From the NCBI RefSeq assembly GCF_001659785.1, contig NZ_CP015961.1, positions 2,046,001-2,110,000 of the forward strand: DNA of 64,000 bases, given 5' to 3'. Below are positions 44,442 to 54,543 of the stretch, piece after piece (positions within the stretch are counted from its first letter, which is position 1; every line of letters begins with the position of its first letter). Made by a program: the position numbers and the translations under genes. Below the pieces are notes generated by a model. The model made no database searches. It was not told the origin of the DNA and saw nothing but the letters and a program-made list of their open reading frames with translations. Source of the stretch: Dietzia timorensis (lineage in GTDB: Bacteria; Actinomycetota; Actinomycetes; Mycobacteriales; Mycobacteriaceae).

Positions 44442-45032
44442 TCAAAGCGTCTGAGGCTTGAAAGAGGGGCGTTTCGACTCGAACTCCGTGATCGCTTCTT
44501 CGGTCCGAAGGGTCAGCCCGATATCGTCCAGCCCCTCCATCAGGCGCCACCGCGTGTAGTCGTCGATCTCGAACGGAACGGTGACATCGTCGACGCTCAC
44601 CGTCCGAGTTTCGAGATCCACGGTCATCTCGATTCCCGGCTTCTCCTCGAGCACCTTCCACAGAAGTTCGACATCATTTTGTTCGACTTGCGCCGCCACG
44701 AGGCCGGCTTTACCCGCGTTACCGCGGAAGATGTCGGCGAAGCGGGAGGAAATGACGACGCGGAAACCGAAGTCCATCAATGCCCACACCGCGTGTTCGC
44801 GAGATGATCCCGTGCCGAAGTCGGGGCCGGCGACGAGCACCGAGGCGGACGAATAGATCTGCTGATTGAGAACGAAGTCCGGTTCCTTCGAGCGCCAATT
44901 GGAGAACAGTCCGTCCTCGAAACCGGTGCGGGTGACCCGCTTGAGGTACACGGCCGGGATGATCTGGTCGGTATCGACGTTGGTGCGACGCAGCGGCGCA
45001 CCGACGCCCTTGTGGGTGATGATCGCTTCCAT
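44442..45032 (-). CDS. leuD: 3-Isopropylmalate dehydratase small subunit
   Basis: A 196-residue LeuD with [16 protein letters not shown] near the start and the swivel-domain motif [17 protein letters not shown]. Pairs with LeuC to isomerise 2- to 3-isopropylmalate in leucine synthesis. It lies 13 bp after leuC. Confidence 0.95.
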   Translation of the reverse strand: MEAIITHKGVGAPLRRTNVDTDQIIPAVYLKRVTRTGFEDGLFSNWRSKEPDFVLNQQIYSSASVLVAGPDFGTGSSREHAVWALMDFGFRVVISSRFADIFRGNAGKAGLVAAQVEQNDVELLWKVLEEKPGIEMTVDLETRTVSVDDVTVPFEIDDYTRWRLMEGLDDIGLTLRTEEAITEFESKRPSFKPQTL

Positions 45033-45045
45033 ATTTCGTCGCTCC

Positions 45046-46497
45046 CTACGCGTGGATGTGCTCGAGATCGGACGGAGCCGCGAGGTGCCCCGTGACCGCA
45101 GACGCCGCGGCTACCGCGGGCGAGACGAGATGGGTCCTGCCGCCCTTGCCCTGTCGTCCCTCGAAGTTTCGGTTCGAGGTCGAAGCGCAGCGCTCGCCCG
45201 GTGCGAGCTGATCCGGATTCATTCCCAGACACATCGAACAACCCGGTTGGCGCCAATCGGCCCCGGCCTCGATGAAGATGCGGTCGAGTCCCTCGGCGAT
45301 GGCCTGTTCCCGGACACGGCCCGAGCCGGGCACGACCATCATGCGGACGCCCGGCGCGACACTGCGCCCATCCATTACCTCCGCGACGGCGCGCAGATCC
45401 TCGATTCGACCGTTGGTGCACGATCCGACGAATACGACGTCGATGCCCACCTCGCGCATCGGCGTACCCGGTTCGAGATCCATGTATTCGAGCGCGCTAC
45501 GGCAGGCCGCAGCGTCGCCGTCATCCCCGAAGTCTTCCGGGAACGGGACCGCATCGCCAAGCGGAATACCCTGCCCCGGGTTGGTACCCCAAGTGACGAA
45601 CGGGGTGAGTGCGGAACCGTCGATGACGACCTCGGTGTCGTAGACCGCGTCCTCATCGGTACGCAGGCTCTTCCAGTAGTCGACCGCGGCGTCCCAGTCC
45701 TCGCCCTGCGGGGCATGCGGACGCCCCTTTACGTACTCGAACGTCGTCTCATCGGGCGCGACCATGCCGGCACGAGCACCCGCCTCGATCGACATGTTGC
45801 ACATCGTCATCCGAGCCTCCATGGACAGTTTCTCCACTGCCTCACCGCGGTATTCGATGATGTGACCTTGTCCGCCGCCAGTGCCGATCTCGGCGATGAC
45901 GGCGAGGATCAGATCCTTCGACGTCACTCCGGGCTGTAGTTCGCCCGTGACGGTCACCGCCATGGTCTTGAAGGGCCGGAGAGAAAGCGTCTGCGTCGCG
46001 AGAACGTGCTCCACCTCGGAGGTGCCGATGCCCATCGCTATTGAACCGAACGCGCCGTGAGTAGAGGTGTGGGAGTCGCCGCAGACAACCGTCATGCCCG
46101 GCTGGGTCAACCCCAACTGGGGGCCGACGACGTGGACGATGCCCTGCTCCTTATCCCCCATCGGGTGCAGGCGGATACCGAACTCCTCGCAATTTCGGCG
46201 GAGGGTATCGACCTGCGTCCGCGACACGAGATCCGCGATAGGCTTGTCGATATCGACAGTGGGAACGTTGTGGTCCTCGGTCGCGATCGTGAGGTCGGGC
46301 CGGCGGACCGGGCGCCCTGCAAGGCGCAGACCGTCGAACGCCTGCGGGCTGGTCACCTCGTGGACCAGCTGAAGATCGATATAGATCAGGTCCGGCTTGC
46401 GGTTCTCGCCTTCTCCTTCGCCGCGGACGACCACGTGGTCGTCCCAGACCTTTTCCGCGAGGGTACGGGGCCGATTTTGTGCCGCCGATCCGCTCAT
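45046..46497 (-). CDS. leuC: 3-Isopropylmalate dehydratase large subunit
   Basis: A 483-residue aconitase-family protein with the [4Fe-4S] cysteines in [12 protein letters not shown] and GCSMCLGMN, and [15 protein letters not shown] 46497 is preferred with AGAGGAG 8 bp upstream. It is divergent from an IclR regulator across 71 bp that probably contains its operator. Confidence 0.95.
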   Translation of the reverse strand: MSGSAAQNRPRTLAEKVWDDHVVVRGEGEGENRKPDLIYIDLQLVHEVTSPQAFDGLRLAGRPVRRPDLTIATEDHNVPTVDIDKPIADLVSRTQVDTLRRNCEEFGIRLHPMGDKEQGIVHVVGPQLGLTQPGMTVVCGDSHTSTHGAFGSIAMGIGTSEVEHVLATQTLSLRPFKTMAVTVTGELQPGVTSKDLILAVIAEIGTGGGQGHIIEYRGEAVEKLSMEARMTMCNMSIEAGARAGMVAPDETTFEYVKGRPHAPQGEDWDAAVDYWKSLRTDEDAVYDTEVVIDGSALTPFVTWGTNPGQGIPLGDAVPFPEDFGDDGDAAACRSALEYMDLEPGTPMREVGIDVVFVGSCTNGRIEDLRAVAEVMDGRSVAPGVRMMVVPGSGRVREQAIAEGLDRIFIEAGADWRQPGCSMCLGMNPDQLAPGERCASTSNRNFEGRQGKGGRTHLVSPAVAAASAVTGHLAAPSDLEHIHA

Positions 46498-46544
46498 GTC
46501 GATCACTCCTCTTGGAGAAAATTCCCTAAAAACTGGATTCCCAG

Positions 46545-46560
46545 AATATAGGACGATATT
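46545..46560. promoter_or_regulatory. Candidate operator between leuC and the IclR gene
   Basis: AATAT and ATATT arms around a 6-bp centre, 9-48 bp from the two divergent starts. LtbR/NdgR-type regulators bind this intergenic region in relatives; the exact site here is inferred from symmetry. Confidence 0.35.
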
Positions 46561-46568
46561 GTCGAAGT

Positions 46569-47270
46569 GTGAGACAGTCTAGCGGAATCGGCGTCCTCGA
46601 CAAAGCCATGACGGTGCTGCACGCAGTGGCGGAGCAGCCCTGCGTGCTTTCCGAATTATGCGAGAGAACATCCCTACCCCGGGCCACCGCGCATCGCCTC
46701 GCGGTGGGCCTCGAAGTCCATCAGATGCTCGTGCGTGACGAAGCCGGCGTCTGGCGCCTCGGCCCCGTCCTCGGGTCTCTTGCCGCGAACGCAACCGACA
46801 CAGTGGCCGAGGCTGCGGCCCACGTCCTCCCCCGATTGCGGGAAGTGACAGAAGAGAGCGTCCAGGTCTATCGCCGAGAGGGCGCCCAGCGCGTGTGTAT
46901 CGCCTCCGTCGAACCGCTGTCCGGCCTACGAGACACGGTCCCGGTGGGCACGGTCCTGCCGATGACTCGTGGCTCGGGCGCGAAGGTACTACTCGCGTGG
47001 GCCGATCCCATGACCCAGCGCGCGATCCTCGCGGAGTCGGTATTCACCGAACGTCAGTTGGCCGAGGTCCGGCGTCGTGGCTGGGCACAGTCGGTCGCCG
47101 AGCGAGAAGCGGGAGTCGCGAGCGTGTCCGCGCCGATCCGGGACGCTTCGGGCCAGATGGTCGCCGCGATCTCGGTATCCGGACCAGTGGACCGGATCGG
47201 CCGGAGGCCCGGTTCGCGATGGGCTGCCGATCTCCTCGCGGCTGCGGAGGCAATCCACAAGCGCCTTTGA
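46569..47270 (+). CDS. IclR-family regulator of leucine synthesis (LtbR/NdgR-like)
   Basis: A 233-residue IclR protein. The winged helix is at the N-terminus ([34 protein letters not shown]) and the effector domain follows ([26 protein letters not shown]). Homologues divergent from leuCD repress leucine genes: LtbR in Corynebacterium glutamicum, NdgR in Streptomyces. It starts at GTG 46569. A bidirectional terminator separates it from tRNA-Glu. Confidence 0.9.
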   Translation: MRQSSGIGVLDKAMTVLHAVAEQPCVLSELCERTSLPRATAHRLAVGLEVHQMLVRDEAGVWRLGPVLGSLAANATDTVAEAAAHVLPRLREVTEESVQVYRREGAQRVCIASVEPLSGLRDTVPVGTVLPMTRGSGAKVLLAWADPMTQRAILAESVFTERQLAEVRRRGWAQSVAEREAGVASVSAPIRDASGQMVAAISVSGPVDRIGRRPGSRWAADLLAAAEAIHKRL

Positions 47271-47296
47271 CAGGACCCGCCCTGAACGCCAAAACA

Positions 47297-47336
47297 AACG
47301 ATCCCGGCGAGTGGAAACTCGCCGGGATCGTTTTTC
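47297..47336. terminator. Bidirectional terminator between IclR gene and tRNA-Glu
   Basis: A perfect 16-bp stem (AACGATCCCGGCGAGT and complement) with a GGAA loop. A T-rich run follows on both strands (GTTTTTCTCT rightward, GTTTGTTTT leftward), so it ends both the regulator and the tRNA transcripts. Confidence 0.9.
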
Positions 47337-47340
47337 TCTG

Positions 47341-47413
47341 TACCCCCGATGGGATTCGAACCCACGCTACCGCCGTGAGAGGGCGGCGTCCTAGGCCGCT
47401 AGACGACGGGGGC
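47341..47413 (-). tRNA. tRNA-Glu (CTC), copy 1
   Basis: A 73-nt cloverleaf: acceptor GCCCCCG pairing with CGGGGGT (first pair G-T), anticodon stem CCGCC/GGCGG, loop CTCTCAC with anticodon CTC, T arm GTGGG-TTCGAAT-CCCAT-type. CCA is not encoded. It is identical to the copy at 48937-49009; an insertion sequence lies between them. Confidence 0.95.
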
Positions 47414-47532
47414 GCACGCTCCGAGACGATCGCTCGCGCTCGGAAACCTCAACAACCTTAACGGCTGGAATGTCCATATTCCAAATCGATGACCTGCACT
47501 TACCCGGGAGCAATCGAATGCGGACAAAGCGA

Positions 47533-48887
47533 GGGCTAAGGGACAAAAAGTGTGTCTGAGATCGGTGATTTGTGAGGGATGAGCTGCGCGGATTCGATAT
47601 TTATAATCCGCTGATCATTATTTCGCGACCTTACGTGACATCTGCAGCCGGTTATGAGTGCCGGGGCGTGTGCTGGCGTAATGGCCCAAAATCACCCCGC
47701 ATGCCCGATATGTGGTCACACGATGAAACGCAACGGCACAACAGGCGCCGGCACGACCAGATGGCGATGCCGATCGTGTGGATCCTCTTCGACCAAACAC
47801 CGCCCCGATCGGCGGCTCGATGCTCGTTTCCGCTGGTTCATCGATTACCTCACCGGAACCGGCTCTCTCGACCAGGTTGCGGCCGACCACGGAATTTCCA
47901 GGCGCACCCTCAATCGCTATTTCCACACGTTCTGGTACGTCCAAGTCCCGGTCCCCGCCGACCGTTTCCGCGTCTATGACCAGCTATTTATCGACGGAAC
48001 CTATACCGCAGCCGGGTGCCTGCTGGTGGCCGCGACCCGCACACACGTTGTGGCCTGGCACTGGGCCCGCCGTGAAAATATCCAGGCCTACCGCACCTTG
48101 CTCGAACATATGGCCCCACCACTGATGGTCGTCATCGACGGCGGCCAAGGCGCTGCCACCGCGATCGCCAAGCAATGGCCTCGCACGATCGTGCAACGCT
48201 GCCTGGTCCATGCCCAACGCAACGTCCGCCGCCACACCACCAGCAGGCCACGAACCGACGCCGGTCGAGCGATCTACCAACTTGCCCTGCAACTGACCCG
48301 CATCACGACCGTGGAACAGGCCACCGAATGGATCGTCCACCTCAACGACTTCGGACGGATCTACAAACACTGGCTCAACGAAAAGACCCCGCCACCTCCA
48401 GGTAAGACCGGCGCGTGGACCTTCACCCACGACCGAACCCGGAAAGCGTATAACAGCCTGCTCTACCTGCACAGACACAAACTGTTATTTCGCTATCTCG
48501 ACCCGCCACCGGGCGCGATAGCCCCCGAACTCATCACAGCAACCACGAACACTCTCGAGGGCGGCATCAATGCCGGGATCAAAGTCCACGCCTTCGCCCA
48601 CCGCGGACAAGCCGCCGAACACCAACGCCTGATGTGCGAATGGTGGCTCTATCTCAAAACCGAAGCCCCTGACGACCCGCTACAGATCGCCAGAGGCCAA
48701 CAGTGGGGCAAGAACGCACTCGCCAAAGCACAAGCCCTCACCCACAACGAGAACCTCGCCGACCACGAAACCGGACGACCAGCCCTCTACGACAACGCTA
48801 TCGAATGGTCCAACTCCCAAGGCATCCAAAAAGGATGGATCCACTAACGACACGCCCGAGCCAGACACACATTTTGTCCCTTAGCCC
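47533..48887 (+). mobile_element. IS1249-like insertion sequence (1355 bp)
   Basis: Terminal inverted repeats start GGGCTAAGGGACAAAA at both ends and remain similar for about 26 bp. An exact 8-bp target duplication, CAAAGCGA, flanks it (47525-47532 and 48888-48895). One transposase gene fills the element. It landed right beside the terminator stem of tRNA-Glu copy 2, so no gene is broken. Perfect ends and direct repeats suggest a recent insertion. Confidence 0.93.
47681..48847 (+). CDS. IS1249-family (IS256-group) transposase
   Basis: A 388-residue transposase from ATG 47681 (an ATG 27 bp earlier is possible). Zinc-ribbon cysteines CPICGH and CRSCGS are at the N-terminus, then a helix-turn-helix (LDQVAADHGISRRTLNRYF), and the catalytic triad DDE: FIDGTY, VVIDGGQGAA and TTNTLEGGIN. 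The frame is intact, so the element may be active. Confidence 0.9.
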   Translation: MAQNHPACPICGHTMKRNGTTGAGTTRWRCRSCGSSSTKHRPDRRLDARFRWFIDYLTGTGSLDQVAADHGISRRTLNRYFHTFWYVQVPVPADRFRVYDQLFIDGTYTAAGCLLVAATRTHVVAWHWARRENIQAYRTLLEHMAPPLMVVIDGGQGAATAIAKQWPRTIVQRCLVHAQRNVRRHTTSRPRTDAGRAIYQLALQLTRITTVEQATEWIVHLNDFGRIYKHWLNEKTPPPPGKTGAWTFTHDRTRKAYNSLLYLHRHKLLFRYLDPPPGAIAPELITATTNTLEGGINAGIKVHAFAHRGQAAEHQRLMCEWWLYLKTEAPDDPLQIARGQQWGKNALAKAQALTHNENLADHETGRPALYDNAIEWSNSQGIQKGWIH

Positions 48888-48895
48888 CAAAGCGA

Positions 48896-48925
48896 AAGGC
48901 TCGCGTCCTCATGGACGCGAGCCTT
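48896..48925 (-). terminator. Terminator of tRNA-Glu copy 2
   Basis: A 13-bp perfect stem (AAGGCTCGCGTCC and complement) with a 4-base loop, followed leftward by TCGCTTTG. The right target duplication of the IS touches the stem, so the insertion has replaced the DNA just after the T-run. Confidence 0.75.
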
Positions 48926-48936
48926 GATCTATTTTG

Positions 48937-49009
48937 TACCCCCGATGGGATTCGAACCCACGCTACCGCCGTGAGAGGGCGGCGTCCTAGGCCGCTAGAC
49001 GACGGGGGC
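48937..49009 (-). tRNA. tRNA-Glu (CTC), copy 2
   Basis: Identical 73-nt sequence to copy 1, anticodon CTC. It is 23 bp downstream of tRNA-Gln and probably co-transcribed with it. Confidence 0.95.
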
Positions 49010-49032
49010 CTAAGCACGCTGAACGTGCTGCG

Positions 49033-49104
49033 CTGGCCTACCAGGACTCGAACCTAGAACGACGGTACCAGAAACCGCTGTGTTGCCAATTACACCATAG
49101 GCCA
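49033..49104 (-). tRNA. tRNA-Gln (CTG)
   Basis: A 72-nt cloverleaf: acceptor TGGCCTA/TAGGCCA, discriminator G, anticodon CTG in a TTCTGGT loop, T loop TTCGAGT. It lies just downstream of gltX; actinobacterial GltX often charges tRNA-Gln with glutamate for later amidation. Confidence 0.95.
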
Positions 49105-49236
49105 TCGCAATCCTCGTTCCTCCGGCTTCCCTCTCGGGAGCGGCGGTTCAAGGTGCGTTGAACACAATACCAACACGCCCCCTGTGATTTGCAAACCGGG
49201 AGGTCGGCGCGCCACAGGGCGTGTAGGCCTTCAGCC

Positions 49237-50739
49237 TCACTCCCCTTCCGGAGCGGCCACTGGAGCACTGCGGAGGCGTTCGAGCGTGAGCTCGCGCCCG
49301 AGCAGCTCAAGCGATTCGAACAACGGCGGCGAGACATGCGAGCCTGTGACGGCGACACGGACTGGGCCGAATGCCTTTCGCGGCTTCAGCTCGAGCCGAT
49401 CGATCAGCGCACCCTTCAGCGCTGCTTCGATGGAGGCGGTGTTCCACTCGCCCACGGCCTCCAGCGCCGCGATGGACGCATCTACGACCTCTTGGGTATC
49501 AGCCTTGAGGTTCTTACGTGCAGCTGCCTCGTCTACCTCGAAACGGTCCTTCGGCACGTAGAGGAAACGAATGAGATTCCACGCATCGGAGAGCACGACG
49601 ATGCGCGTCTGCAGCATCTCCGCGACGAGAGCCCATTCATTCGGGTCGAGAGACTCCGGAAGCACTGCCCCGCCGGTGTCCGGATGGTTGCGGAGATGGG
49701 TCTCGAGCCGAGAAGCGAAATCGGATGGTGCGAGGAGCCGGATGTGGTCGGCATTGATCGAGTCGGCCTTTTTCTGGTCGAATTTTGCCGGGTTCGAATT
49801 GACATCACGAACGTCGAAGGCGGCAACCATCTCGTCCAGTGAGAAGACGTCCTGGTCATCGGACAGCCCCCACCCGAGAAGAGCCAGGTAGTTGAGCAGC
49901 CCCTCGGGGATCATCCCGCGATCCCGGTGCAGGAAGAGATCCGATTCGGGATCTCGCTTCGAGAGCTTTTTCTTCCCCTCGCCCATCACGAACGGTAGAT
50001 GCCCGAACTCGGGCACACGCTCGGCCACGCCGATACGCGTCAGCGCCTCGTAAAGCGCGATCTGCCGCGGCGTGGACGACAACAGGTCCTCGCCACGCAG
50101 CACGTGCGTGATCCCCATGAGAGCATCATCGACGGGATTGACGAGCGTGTAGAGGGGAATCCCGTTCGAACGAGTCAGTGCAAAATCGGGAACCGATCCG
50201 GCCTTGAACTCCGTCTGGCCGCGCACGAGGTCGTCCCACGCCAGGTCGTGGTCCGGCATCCGCAGGCGGATCACGGGTGAGCGCCCCTCGTCGCGGTACG
50301 CCTGCTTCTGTTCCTCGGTGAGATCGCGGTCATAGCCGTCGTAGCCGAGCTTGGGATCACGTCCGGCGGCCTTGTGCCGCTCTTCCACCTCTTCAGGCGT
50401 AGAGAACGCTTCGTAGGCCTCGCCCGCCTCGACCAATTTGCGCACGACGTCGAGGTGGAGATCGCGACGCTCGGACTGCCGGTACGGCCCGTGGGGTCCG
50501 CCCACCTCCGGCCCCTCGTCCCAGTCCAGGCCCAGCCACCGCAAGGCGTCGAGAATCGCGCCGTACGACTCTTCGGAGTCGCGGCTCGCGTCCGTGTCCT
50601 CGATTCGGAACACGAAGGTTCCGCCCGTGTGGCGTGCATACGCCCAATTGAAAAGCGCTGTACGAATGAGTCCCACGTGCGGCGTCCCCGTCGGAGACGG
50701 GCAGAACCGGACGCGGACGTGGCTATTTTCTGTCGTCAT
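49237..50739 (-). CDS. gltX: Glutamyl-tRNA synthetase
   Basis: A 500-residue class I synthetase: HIGH-type motif PTGTPHVG at residue 14, KMSKS-type motif [10 protein letters not shown] near 255, and the anticodon-binding helical C-terminus. It precedes tRNA-Gln and tRNA-Glu on the same strand, so enzyme and substrates are clustered. Confidence 0.95.
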   Translation of the reverse strand: MTTENSHVRVRFCPSPTGTPHVGLIRTALFNWAYARHTGGTFVFRIEDTDASRDSEESYGAILDALRWLGLDWDEGPEVGGPHGPYRQSERRDLHLDVVRKLVEAGEAYEAFSTPEEVEERHKAAGRDPKLGYDGYDRDLTEEQKQAYRDEGRSPVIRLRMPDHDLAWDDLVRGQTEFKAGSVPDFALTRSNGIPLYTLVNPVDDALMGITHVLRGEDLLSSTPRQIALYEALTRIGVAERVPEFGHLPFVMGEGKKKLSKRDPESDLFLHRDRGMIPEGLLNYLALLGWGLSDDQDVFSLDEMVAAFDVRDVNSNPAKFDQKKADSINADHIRLLAPSDFASRLETHLRNHPDTGGAVLPESLDPNEWALVAEMLQTRIVVLSDAWNLIRFLYVPKDRFEVDEAAARKNLKADTQEVVDASIAALEAVGEWNTASIEAALKGALIDRLELKPRKAFGPVRVAVTGSHVSPPLFESLELLGRELTLERLRSAPVAAPEGE

Positions 50740-50891
50740 ACATTCAGGTTAATGCCCGAGCCGTAGATGACGCCGGAGTGCCTCATCCGCCCGCCGGAAG
50801 CAGGCGCTCTGTCGCCAATCTCACACCCTCCGATCGACGCAGCACCCAGGCGGGCTTGATTCTCGTCCGCCCCCTTGGGCTATGGTGAAAG

Positions 50892-50910
50892 TTAGGTAAA
50901 CCTACGCTAT
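50892..50910 (+). promoter_or_regulatory. DtxR/IdeR-like iron box before the siderophore-interacting gene
   Basis: TTAGGTAAACCTACGCTAT matches the DtxR consensus at about 13 of 19 positions and contains the palindrome TAGGT-AA-ACCTA. It ends 18 bp before ATG 50929, so iron-loaded DtxR/IdeR would block the promoter. Confidence 0.65.
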
Positions 50911-50928
50911 TGGAGATTGTGAATTTCG

Positions 50929-51738
50929 ATGCTCAACACCTTGACGCTTCTCTCTCGTGAATTCGTCTCACCCAACATGGTGAGGCTGAATTTCCAGGCA
51001 GAGTCGCCCGTCTTCGCCGACGCGCCGAGCACCGACAGCTACATCAAACTCGTGTTTCCCGTGGACGGCACCCTGTTTCCAGAAGACACCAACATTCGCG
51101 AACTCCGTGCCTCTCTCCCCGACTCGGAACAGCCCCGCGTTCGCACGTACACCATCCGCAAGATCGACAGGGCCCAAAACATCGTGTCGGTTGACTTCGT
51201 CACGCACGAAGGCGAGTCGGTAGCGGCATCCTGGGCCGAGTCCGCTCCAGGAGGCGAGCGCATTCAGGTGGCCGGACCCGGCGGCGTCTACGTTCCGGAC
51301 CCGGACGCACACAATCTCTTCGTTGCCGACGATGCCGGGCTTCCCGCCGCGTTGGCGGGAATCGAGTCAATCTCCGAAGGAGGGCGCGCAACGCTCTTCG
51401 CCGAGGTCGAATCGCCCGAGCACACACAGCCCGTCGAGAGCCGGGGCGAGGTCGAGGTCGTATGGAGCTACCGCAATGGCGCCGAAACCAGCGACCTGGT
51501 CGACAAAGTCCTCGCTTGGGACTGGCCCGACTCACGTGTGCGAGTCTTCGCACACGGCGAACGCACGACGATGATGCAGGATTTACGCCCACACTTCCGT
51601 TCCCATGGCGTCGGAGGAAGAGATCTTTCCGTCTCCGGTTACTGGCGACGGGGATTCGATGAGGACGCGTTCCAGGCCGGCAAGAGAACCGATCCACTTG
51701 TGGCCGCCGCGAACGCCGAATCAGCTCAGGACAAGTAG
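50929..51738 (+). CDS. Siderophore-interacting protein 1 (ViuB/FAD-binding)
   Basis: A 269-residue SIP-family flavoprotein. The FAD-binding barrel has RVRTYTIRKID (flavin site) and SWAESAPGGERIQVAGPGG; the NAD(P)H domain ends with VSGYWRRGFDEDAF. Such enzymes reduce ferric siderophores in the cytoplasm to free iron. It is followed 46 bp later by isochorismate synthase, with which it likely forms an iron-regulated operon. Confidence 0.9.
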   Translation: MLNTLTLLSREFVSPNMVRLNFQAESPVFADAPSTDSYIKLVFPVDGTLFPEDTNIRELRASLPDSEQPRVRTYTIRKIDRAQNIVSVDFVTHEGESVAASWAESAPGGERIQVAGPGGVYVPDPDAHNLFVADDAGLPAALAGIESISEGGRATLFAEVESPEHTQPVESRGEVEVVWSYRNGAETSDLVDKVLAWDWPDSRVRVFAHGERTTMMQDLRPHFRSHGVGGRDLSVSGYWRRGFDEDAFQAGKRTDPLVAAANAESAQDK

Positions 51739-51784
51739 CCCGCCCACGTAGACTGCGGATAGTCGACCGGCGGATCCGTCGCTG

Positions 51785-52993
51785 ATGCCGCAGGAGACAC
51801 CAAAGGAAATTGGTACCGATATGCCCGATGAGTTCCCCGCCGAAAGACGCACCGATTCCGCCCAGGAGCGGCCCACCTCAGCCGACATCGCCCGACCAAC
51901 CGGGGCACCGGACTTCGCCTTGTCGCATCCGGAATTCTCGGTGCGCACCCAGGGAGTCGCGAAGCAGTTCGACTCCCCGGAGCCGGCGCGTGAAGCTCTC
52001 CGGGACGGCTCGGCGGACATGGTCGTCGGTGCGATTCCGTTCGATGCTTCGAGAAGGTGGGCGCTGTCCGTGCCTGAATCCGTGACCTCGTCGCCTAATC
52101 CCCTGGAACCACCGAGCTTCTATCGTTCCGGAGATTTTCCGTCGTTCACCCTGGCCTCCCAAATGCCGTCCCCGCGCTTGCACCGCGACCGCGTGGCGCA
52201 CGCGGTGTCGGTCCTCGGGTCCGGCGAGCTGGATAAGGTTGTGCTCGCCCGGCGCGAACTCTTCCGCGCTGACCGGCCGTTCGATTCCCGCGCTGTCGCG
52301 GCCCGGCTGATGTCCGCGAACCCCAACGGCTACGGTTTTCTCACCGACCTGTCGGCTGCAGGGCCCGGCTACTCGAAGCACTACCTCGTGGGCTCGAGCC
52401 CAGAGCTACTCGTCCGAAAGAAAGGCAACCGGGTGACGAGCTTCCCGCTCGCCGGGTCGACCGCTCGTCGCACGAACCCGGACGAGGACGAGAAGGCGGC
52501 AACTCAGCTGCAGGCCTCGGCCAAGGATCTCCGCGAGCACAGGTACGTCGTCGAGCACATCGCAGAGGTCCTCGGCCAGTTCTCTTCATCTGTAGTGGCG
52601 CCCGGCGTGCCGGAGCTGTTGTCGACGCGGGAACTGTGGCATCTCGGCACACCGATCAGCGCAATCGTCGACGACCCCGAGGTCACCGCCCTCGATCTGG
52701 CCGCGGCGCTGCATCCGACGCCGGCGCTCGGCGGGGCGCCACGCCAACCCGCTCTCGACTACATCCTCGCGAACGAGGAGGACCGCCGCTTCTACGGCGG
52801 CGCGGTCGGCTGGTGCGCGGCAGACGGCGATGGGATCTTCATGGTCTCGATTCGATGCGGGGAGACCGATGAGGCGAACCGAAGCCTCACCGCGTGGGGC
52901 GGGGGCGGAATCGTCTCCGATTCCGACCCCGACTCCGAGCTCGACGAGACGAAGGTCAAACTCACGACGATTCGCAAGGCTCTCGGCCTCTAG
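51785..52993 (+). CDS. Isochorismate synthase (EntC/DhbC-like)
   Basis: A 402-residue chorismate-binding enzyme: LDKVVLARRE (substrate site lysine region), FPLAGSTARR, the LHPTPALGGAPR loop typical of isochorismate synthases, and GGAVGWCAADGDG with the acidic metal ligands. It converts chorismate to isochorismate. With the isochorismatase (59715) and the EntA-like dehydrogenase (60489) it completes synthesis of 2,3-dihydroxybenzoate. A MenF role in menaquinone is possible, but the iron box and SIP neighbour favour siderophore precursor. The first 40 residues are not conserved; ATG 51821 is an alternative start. Confidence 0.88.
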   Translation: MPQETPKEIGTDMPDEFPAERRTDSAQERPTSADIARPTGAPDFALSHPEFSVRTQGVAKQFDSPEPAREALRDGSADMVVGAIPFDASRRWALSVPESVTSSPNPLEPPSFYRSGDFPSFTLASQMPSPRLHRDRVAHAVSVLGSGELDKVVLARRELFRADRPFDSRAVAARLMSANPNGYGFLTDLSAAGPGYSKHYLVGSSPELLVRKKGNRVTSFPLAGSTARRTNPDEDEKAATQLQASAKDLREHRYVVEHIAEVLGQFSSSVVAPGVPELLSTRELWHLGTPISAIVDDPEVTALDLAAALHPTPALGGAPRQPALDYILANEEDRRFYGGAVGWCAADGDGIFMVSIRCGETDEANRSLTAWGGGGIVSDSDPDSELDETKVKLTTIRKALGL

Positions 52994-53012
52994 CAATCGC
53001 CGATCGCCCTTG

Positions 53013-53807
53013 CTATCCGGCGACCACCGGATTGCGAAGCGAGCCGATGCCCTCGATCTCGATTTCGATCTCGTCGCCCGGCGTCATGGGCCCGACCCCC
53101 GCAGGGGTTCCGGTGAGGATGACATCGCCGGGGAGAAGCGTCATCACCTTCGAGATGTATTCGATGATCTCGCCGATCGTGTGGATGAACTGCGAGGTGG
53201 ACCCTTCCTGGCGGACCTCGCTGGATCCGTCGGCGTGGTGCAGGGTCGACCGCACATCGATTCCCGAGGGATCCATGTCGGTGACGATCCACGGCCCGAG
53301 CGGACAGAAGGAATCGTAGCCCTTGGCGCGCGTCCACTGCCCATCGCTGGCCTGCTGGTCGCGAGCGGTGACATCGTTCGCGATGGTGTATCCGAGGATC
53401 ACCTCTGCGGCACGCGAAGCCGGGACTGCCTTACACGGTTGCCCGATGACGACGGCGAGCTCGCCCTCGTGGTCCACGCGTTCCGATGAGGGCGGGTAGA
53501 CGATCTCGTTCCCGGGACCGACGACCGCCGTGCTCGGCTTGAGGAAAATCAACGGAGACTCGGGCGCCTCGGACCCCATCTCCGCAGCATGCTCGGCATA
53601 GTTCTTTCCGATACACACGATCTTCGGCGGGAGAATCGGCGCGAGGAGCCTGACCTCCGGCATCGGCCATTCGCGGCCGGTGAACGTGGGCTCACCGAAC
53701 GGATGCTGGTCGATCTCGGCACAGATGGCGTCGGATTCTCCTCCGCCGTTTTCGCGGATCTCGACGAATGCGAAGCCTTGTGGGTGGGCGATTCTGGCGA
53801 GTTTCAT
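53013..53807 (-). CDS. Fumarylacetoacetate hydrolase-family protein
   Basis: A 264-residue FAH-fold protein with the metal-binding glutamates in DHEGELAVVIG and the motif GYTIANDVTARDQQ. The family includes acylpyruvate hydrolases and the oxaloacetate decarboxylase of Corynebacterium glutamicum, whose gene is near gltX. The substrate here is unproven. It converges on the isochorismate-synthase gene. Confidence 0.85.
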   Translation of the reverse strand: MKLARIAHPQGFAFVEIRENGGGESDAICAEIDQHPFGEPTFTGREWPMPEVRLLAPILPPKIVCIGKNYAEHAAEMGSEAPESPLIFLKPSTAVVGPGNEIVYPPSSERVDHEGELAVVIGQPCKAVPASRAAEVILGYTIANDVTARDQQASDGQWTRAKGYDSFCPLGPWIVTDMDPSGIDVRSTLHHADGSSEVRQEGSTSQFIHTIGEIIEYISKVMTLLPGDVILTGTPAGVGPMTPGDEIEIEIEGIGSLRNPVVAG

Positions 53808-53861
53808 GACACCAGGTTAGCCATCAGGTGTTCTATCGCGCCGAGCGGATCGGTGAGAACT

Positions 53862-54176
53862 CTAGACATCACTCGAGGAGAAGCCCGTGAGCGGCCAACC
53901 GCCGGCGGCAAGCCTGGCCGCGACGTGTCTGATGTCCTCGTCAGTGGGTTCGGACTTGGTCGTCTTCTCGATCGCGGCGTGGATCTGCTGGCGAGAGACC
54001 TCGTCGGGCCGCGATTCGAGAAGCGAGCCGATGATGCGCTCGGACTGCTCCGGGGACAGTTCCTTCTTCAAGAGCGCGAGCAGCGGGAAATAGTCCTTCG
54101 GAGGGATACCTTCCGGATAACCGCGGTGCATCCATTCGAGGACGCTGGCGAAGACACTTTCGGAACGAGATTCCAT
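53862..54176 (-). CDS. DUF3349 protein
   Basis: A 104-residue helical protein matching the mycobacterial Rv0543c family (VLEWMHRGYPEGIPPKDYFPLLALL). Function unknown. The order DUF3349, small membrane protein, pitA is that of Rv0543c-Rv0544c-Rv0545c. Confidence 0.78.
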   Translation of the reverse strand: MESRSESVFASVLEWMHRGYPEGIPPKDYFPLLALLKKELSPEQSERIIGSLLESRPDEVSRQQIHAAIEKTTKSEPTDEDIRHVAARLAAGGWPLTGFSSSDV

Positions 54177-54212
54177 TTTCGGTGACCTTCCGGGGTCGAG
54201 GACTGGGCAGCG

Positions 54213-54509
54213 CTATTTCTTGACGTCGTCGAACGGGATCGGATCGAAGCCGAGATAGTGGATGATCGACTTCTCAGTGATCAGTAGTAGGCCTGCGAGG
54301 GCGAACAATCCGACAATGGTGAAACACACCGACGCGAGCACCTTCCCCTCGGTGCTCGGTACGTGATGTCCCCCGTCTGCGACTACCGCGTTGAGGCTCA
54401 AAGCCTTGATTCCGAGCGAGAAGATCAGCGGAAGGCCGGCACCGAACGCGAGGCCGAGAAGGAGGACGTTGAACAGGCTGGAACCCATTCCTGCGAAGTC
54501 GAGACCCAT
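54213..54509 (-). CDS. Small two-helix membrane protein (Rv0544c-like)
   Basis: A 98-residue protein with two hydrophobic segments (about 10-38 and 58-78). Always next to pitA in this order, so it may be an accessory subunit of phosphate transport; this is inferred from position only. Confidence 0.7.
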   Translation of the reverse strand: MGLDFAGMGSSLFNVLLLGLAFGAGLPLIFSLGIKALSLNAVVADGGHHVPSTEGKVLASVCFTIVGLFALAGLLLITEKSIIHYLGFDPIPFDDVKK

Positions 54510-54543
54510 GATATTTCCCTTGTGCCTTGTCTACTAACCCGAA

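Noticed and set aside
46545-46560. A leucine leader/attenuator before leuC
   Set aside because: The 71-bp gap between leuC and the IclR gene is too short for a leader peptide plus terminator; a plain operator is more likely.
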